Positions 62,706 through 64,000 of a stretch of 64,000 bases of DNA are shown piece after piece (position 1 is the first letter of the stretch; each line of letters opens with the position of its first letter). This DNA comes from Acipenser ruthenus. Lineage: Eukaryota > Chordata > Actinopteri > Acipenseriformes > Acipenseridae. The notes below the pieces were generated by a model. The model was given only the letters and a program-made list of their open reading frames with translations, did not search any database and was not told where the DNA came from. The DNA is taken from assembly GCF_902713425.1 (NCBI RefSeq), contig NC_081246.1, positions 685,501 to 749,500 of the forward strand, in the 5' to 3' direction. Made by a program: the position numbers and the translations under genes.

Positions 62706-63724
62706 TTATATGTTTTTTGCCAAAAACACGAGTTTGTCAACAGTATCAGGTTTTAGTCTTGTCTGTTTGCATGTAACAATGTTACCACAGGTACTGAAAA
62801 CTCTCTCACATGCAGCACTTGTTGCTGGTATGCACAAATACTTCTGTGCAAGTTTGCAGAGTCTAGGGAAGTTGGTCTGCTGAGCTTTCCACCAGATCAA
62901 TGGATCCGATTCACTGTCAGCCAAAGGAGAAAGTAGATAATGATTTAGTTCTAGTACAATTTTGTCTTTTTCAGACACTAGCTTGGAGGCACGAGGTCCC
63001 GACGTGTTTGCCTTGAATAGGCTACCCAAGGTCTTCAGTTTCTTAGCAGGTGCTTCCTGAGATTCGGTTTCAGTGTTACTGGCTCCGGCAGCAAAGCTCT
63101 TGTCCTGCTGGAGAAGAGATTCCACCTCCGACACCACTCTAGCTTTGATTGCTGCAACCCTGTCCTCACTGATGTACTGCACTTTGAACCTAGGGTCGAT
63201 AAAAGATGAAACATCAAGTAGATCTTGGGTGTCTGTACTGGAATACTTCAAGTTGAGGTAACTCAGAATCTTCTCTTTGATTGACTTGGTGAGTTCAGTG
63301 TCATCTTCCTCAACAGCAAGAATATTGTTGTTAAGCAGATGCAAAACAGGTTTGACATAGGAGACACTGACATAGTTTTCACATGACAGAACGTCTGTGA
63401 AGGCCACCAGTGGGCTCAAAGCCTTATTCAATGACCGAAGCACATCGGCGTCCTGCCATGTAGGCACCAAGTTCCTGGTTTTTCGGTCAGCAGTCAGGAC
63501 TTGTGCGATTGCTTCTTCCTGTTCCAGCACCCTTTGGATCATTCGTTGACGTGATCCCCAGCGAGTGGGTGTTTCTGTTACCAGCTGGTGCTGAGGAAGA
63601 CTGAGCTCAGCTTGTGCTACACTCAGTGCTTTTCGTTTCTTCCAGCTGCATGAGAAGGTGCTCACCAGCTTCTTACACACACCAATGGCATGGTCTATGC
63701 GCTTATCACCTTTCACGCTGTTTT
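62706..63724 (-). CDS. hAT-family transposase / ZBED-like protein, C-terminal part
   Basis: The open frame covers the C-terminal ~340 residues of a hAT-type transposase. TPTRWGSRQRMIQRVL matches the conserved W-containing block. After an acidic/KKLK linker comes the C-terminal hAT dimerisation domain, with YLCIPATSAACERVFSTCGN followed by RLKPDTVDKLVFL. Upstream, TTTTTTTCTTTAG|AAAACAGC looks like a splice acceptor, giving an exon start near 63724; the ATG at 63800 would lie in intron. The BED zinc finger and first catalytic block are not in the window and probably lie beyond 64000. No stop interrupts the frame. It could be a domesticated ZBED gene or the intact exon of a hAT element. No terminal inverted repeat or 8-bp duplication was identified, so I cannot separate the two. 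Confidence 0.75.
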
Positions 63725-64000
63725 CTAAAGAAAAAAATATAAACATAAATGTAAGGAATGTATATAGCGCTGTAATCCCATCAAGTTTCGCTGTCACCAT
63801 AAAGATGCAATCACAGCTTTACACAGTCCTCATGTACATTAGGCTGTTACATTTCCTTTTACATATATTACATGAACAGTAAATCCAAAAGGACAACCAG
63901 TCAAGTATCATCTTATTAAATTGACACTCTGATATTTATTTTTCACCATTACATAAAAGTAATAGTTTAAAATTTGCCTTGAGACAATATTCAGCAGACA

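Overview
This window is vertebrate nuclear DNA, most likely from a ray-finned fish. The evidence is multi-exon C2H2 zinc-finger genes with GT/AG introns and a fish-type N-terminal coiled coil, tRNA-headed SINEs with an L2-like tail, CR1/L2-type LINEs, Tc1, hAT and piggyBac DNA transposons, a DIRS-like element and an endogenous retrovirus. The repeat mix (two SINE families ending in a shared 'gcgtctgctaa(g)aaataaat' tail) fits a non-teleost such as a sturgeon or paddlefish. That species guess is inference from memory, not from a search.

Layout. 1-18.3 kb: three head-to-tail copies of a zinc-finger gene unit (exon 1 ATGs at 226, 7461 and 14494, unit about 7.0-7.2 kb). Each has three exons joined in phase 1: a coiled-coil exon, an acidic exon and a finger exon with 6, 5 or 3 fingers. 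18.3-24.4 kb: repeats, including a 32-bp minisatellite and a broken DIRS-like element that carries a piggyBac-type MITE and a SINE. 25.0-26.7 kb: an unrelated C2H2 gene on the minus strand with 13 fingers plus one degenerate. 27-34.5 kb: LINE and SINE debris, an orphan copy of the zinc-finger promoter (30.3-30.8 kb) and an orphan piece of the zinc-finger 3' UTR (32.9 kb). 34.5-40.4 kb: a fourth zinc-finger gene copy on the minus strand that shares its 3' flank with copy 3, so copies 3 and 4 form a large inverted duplication. 40.6-46.9 kb: a CR1-type LINE, a (GA)n tract, a foldback element and L2/SINE fragments. 46.9-53.3 kb: an endogenous retrovirus with LTRs that look identical. 54.2-57.3 kb: a short non-autonomous LTR element on the minus strand with a gag-like frame. 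57.3-61 kb: no gene recognised. 61-62.7 kb: a decayed zinc-finger gene split by a 1.3-kb Tc1-like transposon. 62.7-63.7 kb: the C-terminal part of a hAT/ZBED-like transposase gene on the minus strand.

How it fits together. The coding content is a birth-and-death zinc-finger cluster: near-identical N-terminal exons, variable finger number, dead and partial copies, and relic promoters. The cluster sits in a repeat-rich neighbourhood with at least two recent LTR insertions. SINE insertions shared by copies 1 and 2 but absent from copies 3 and 4 give an order for the duplications. Nothing here is prokaryotic: no operons, CRISPR arrays or rRNA genes. The most notable items are the two LTR elements with readable primer-binding sites (tRNA-Ser(GCU) and tRNA-Leu), the convergent inverted duplication, and the MITE/foldback structures.
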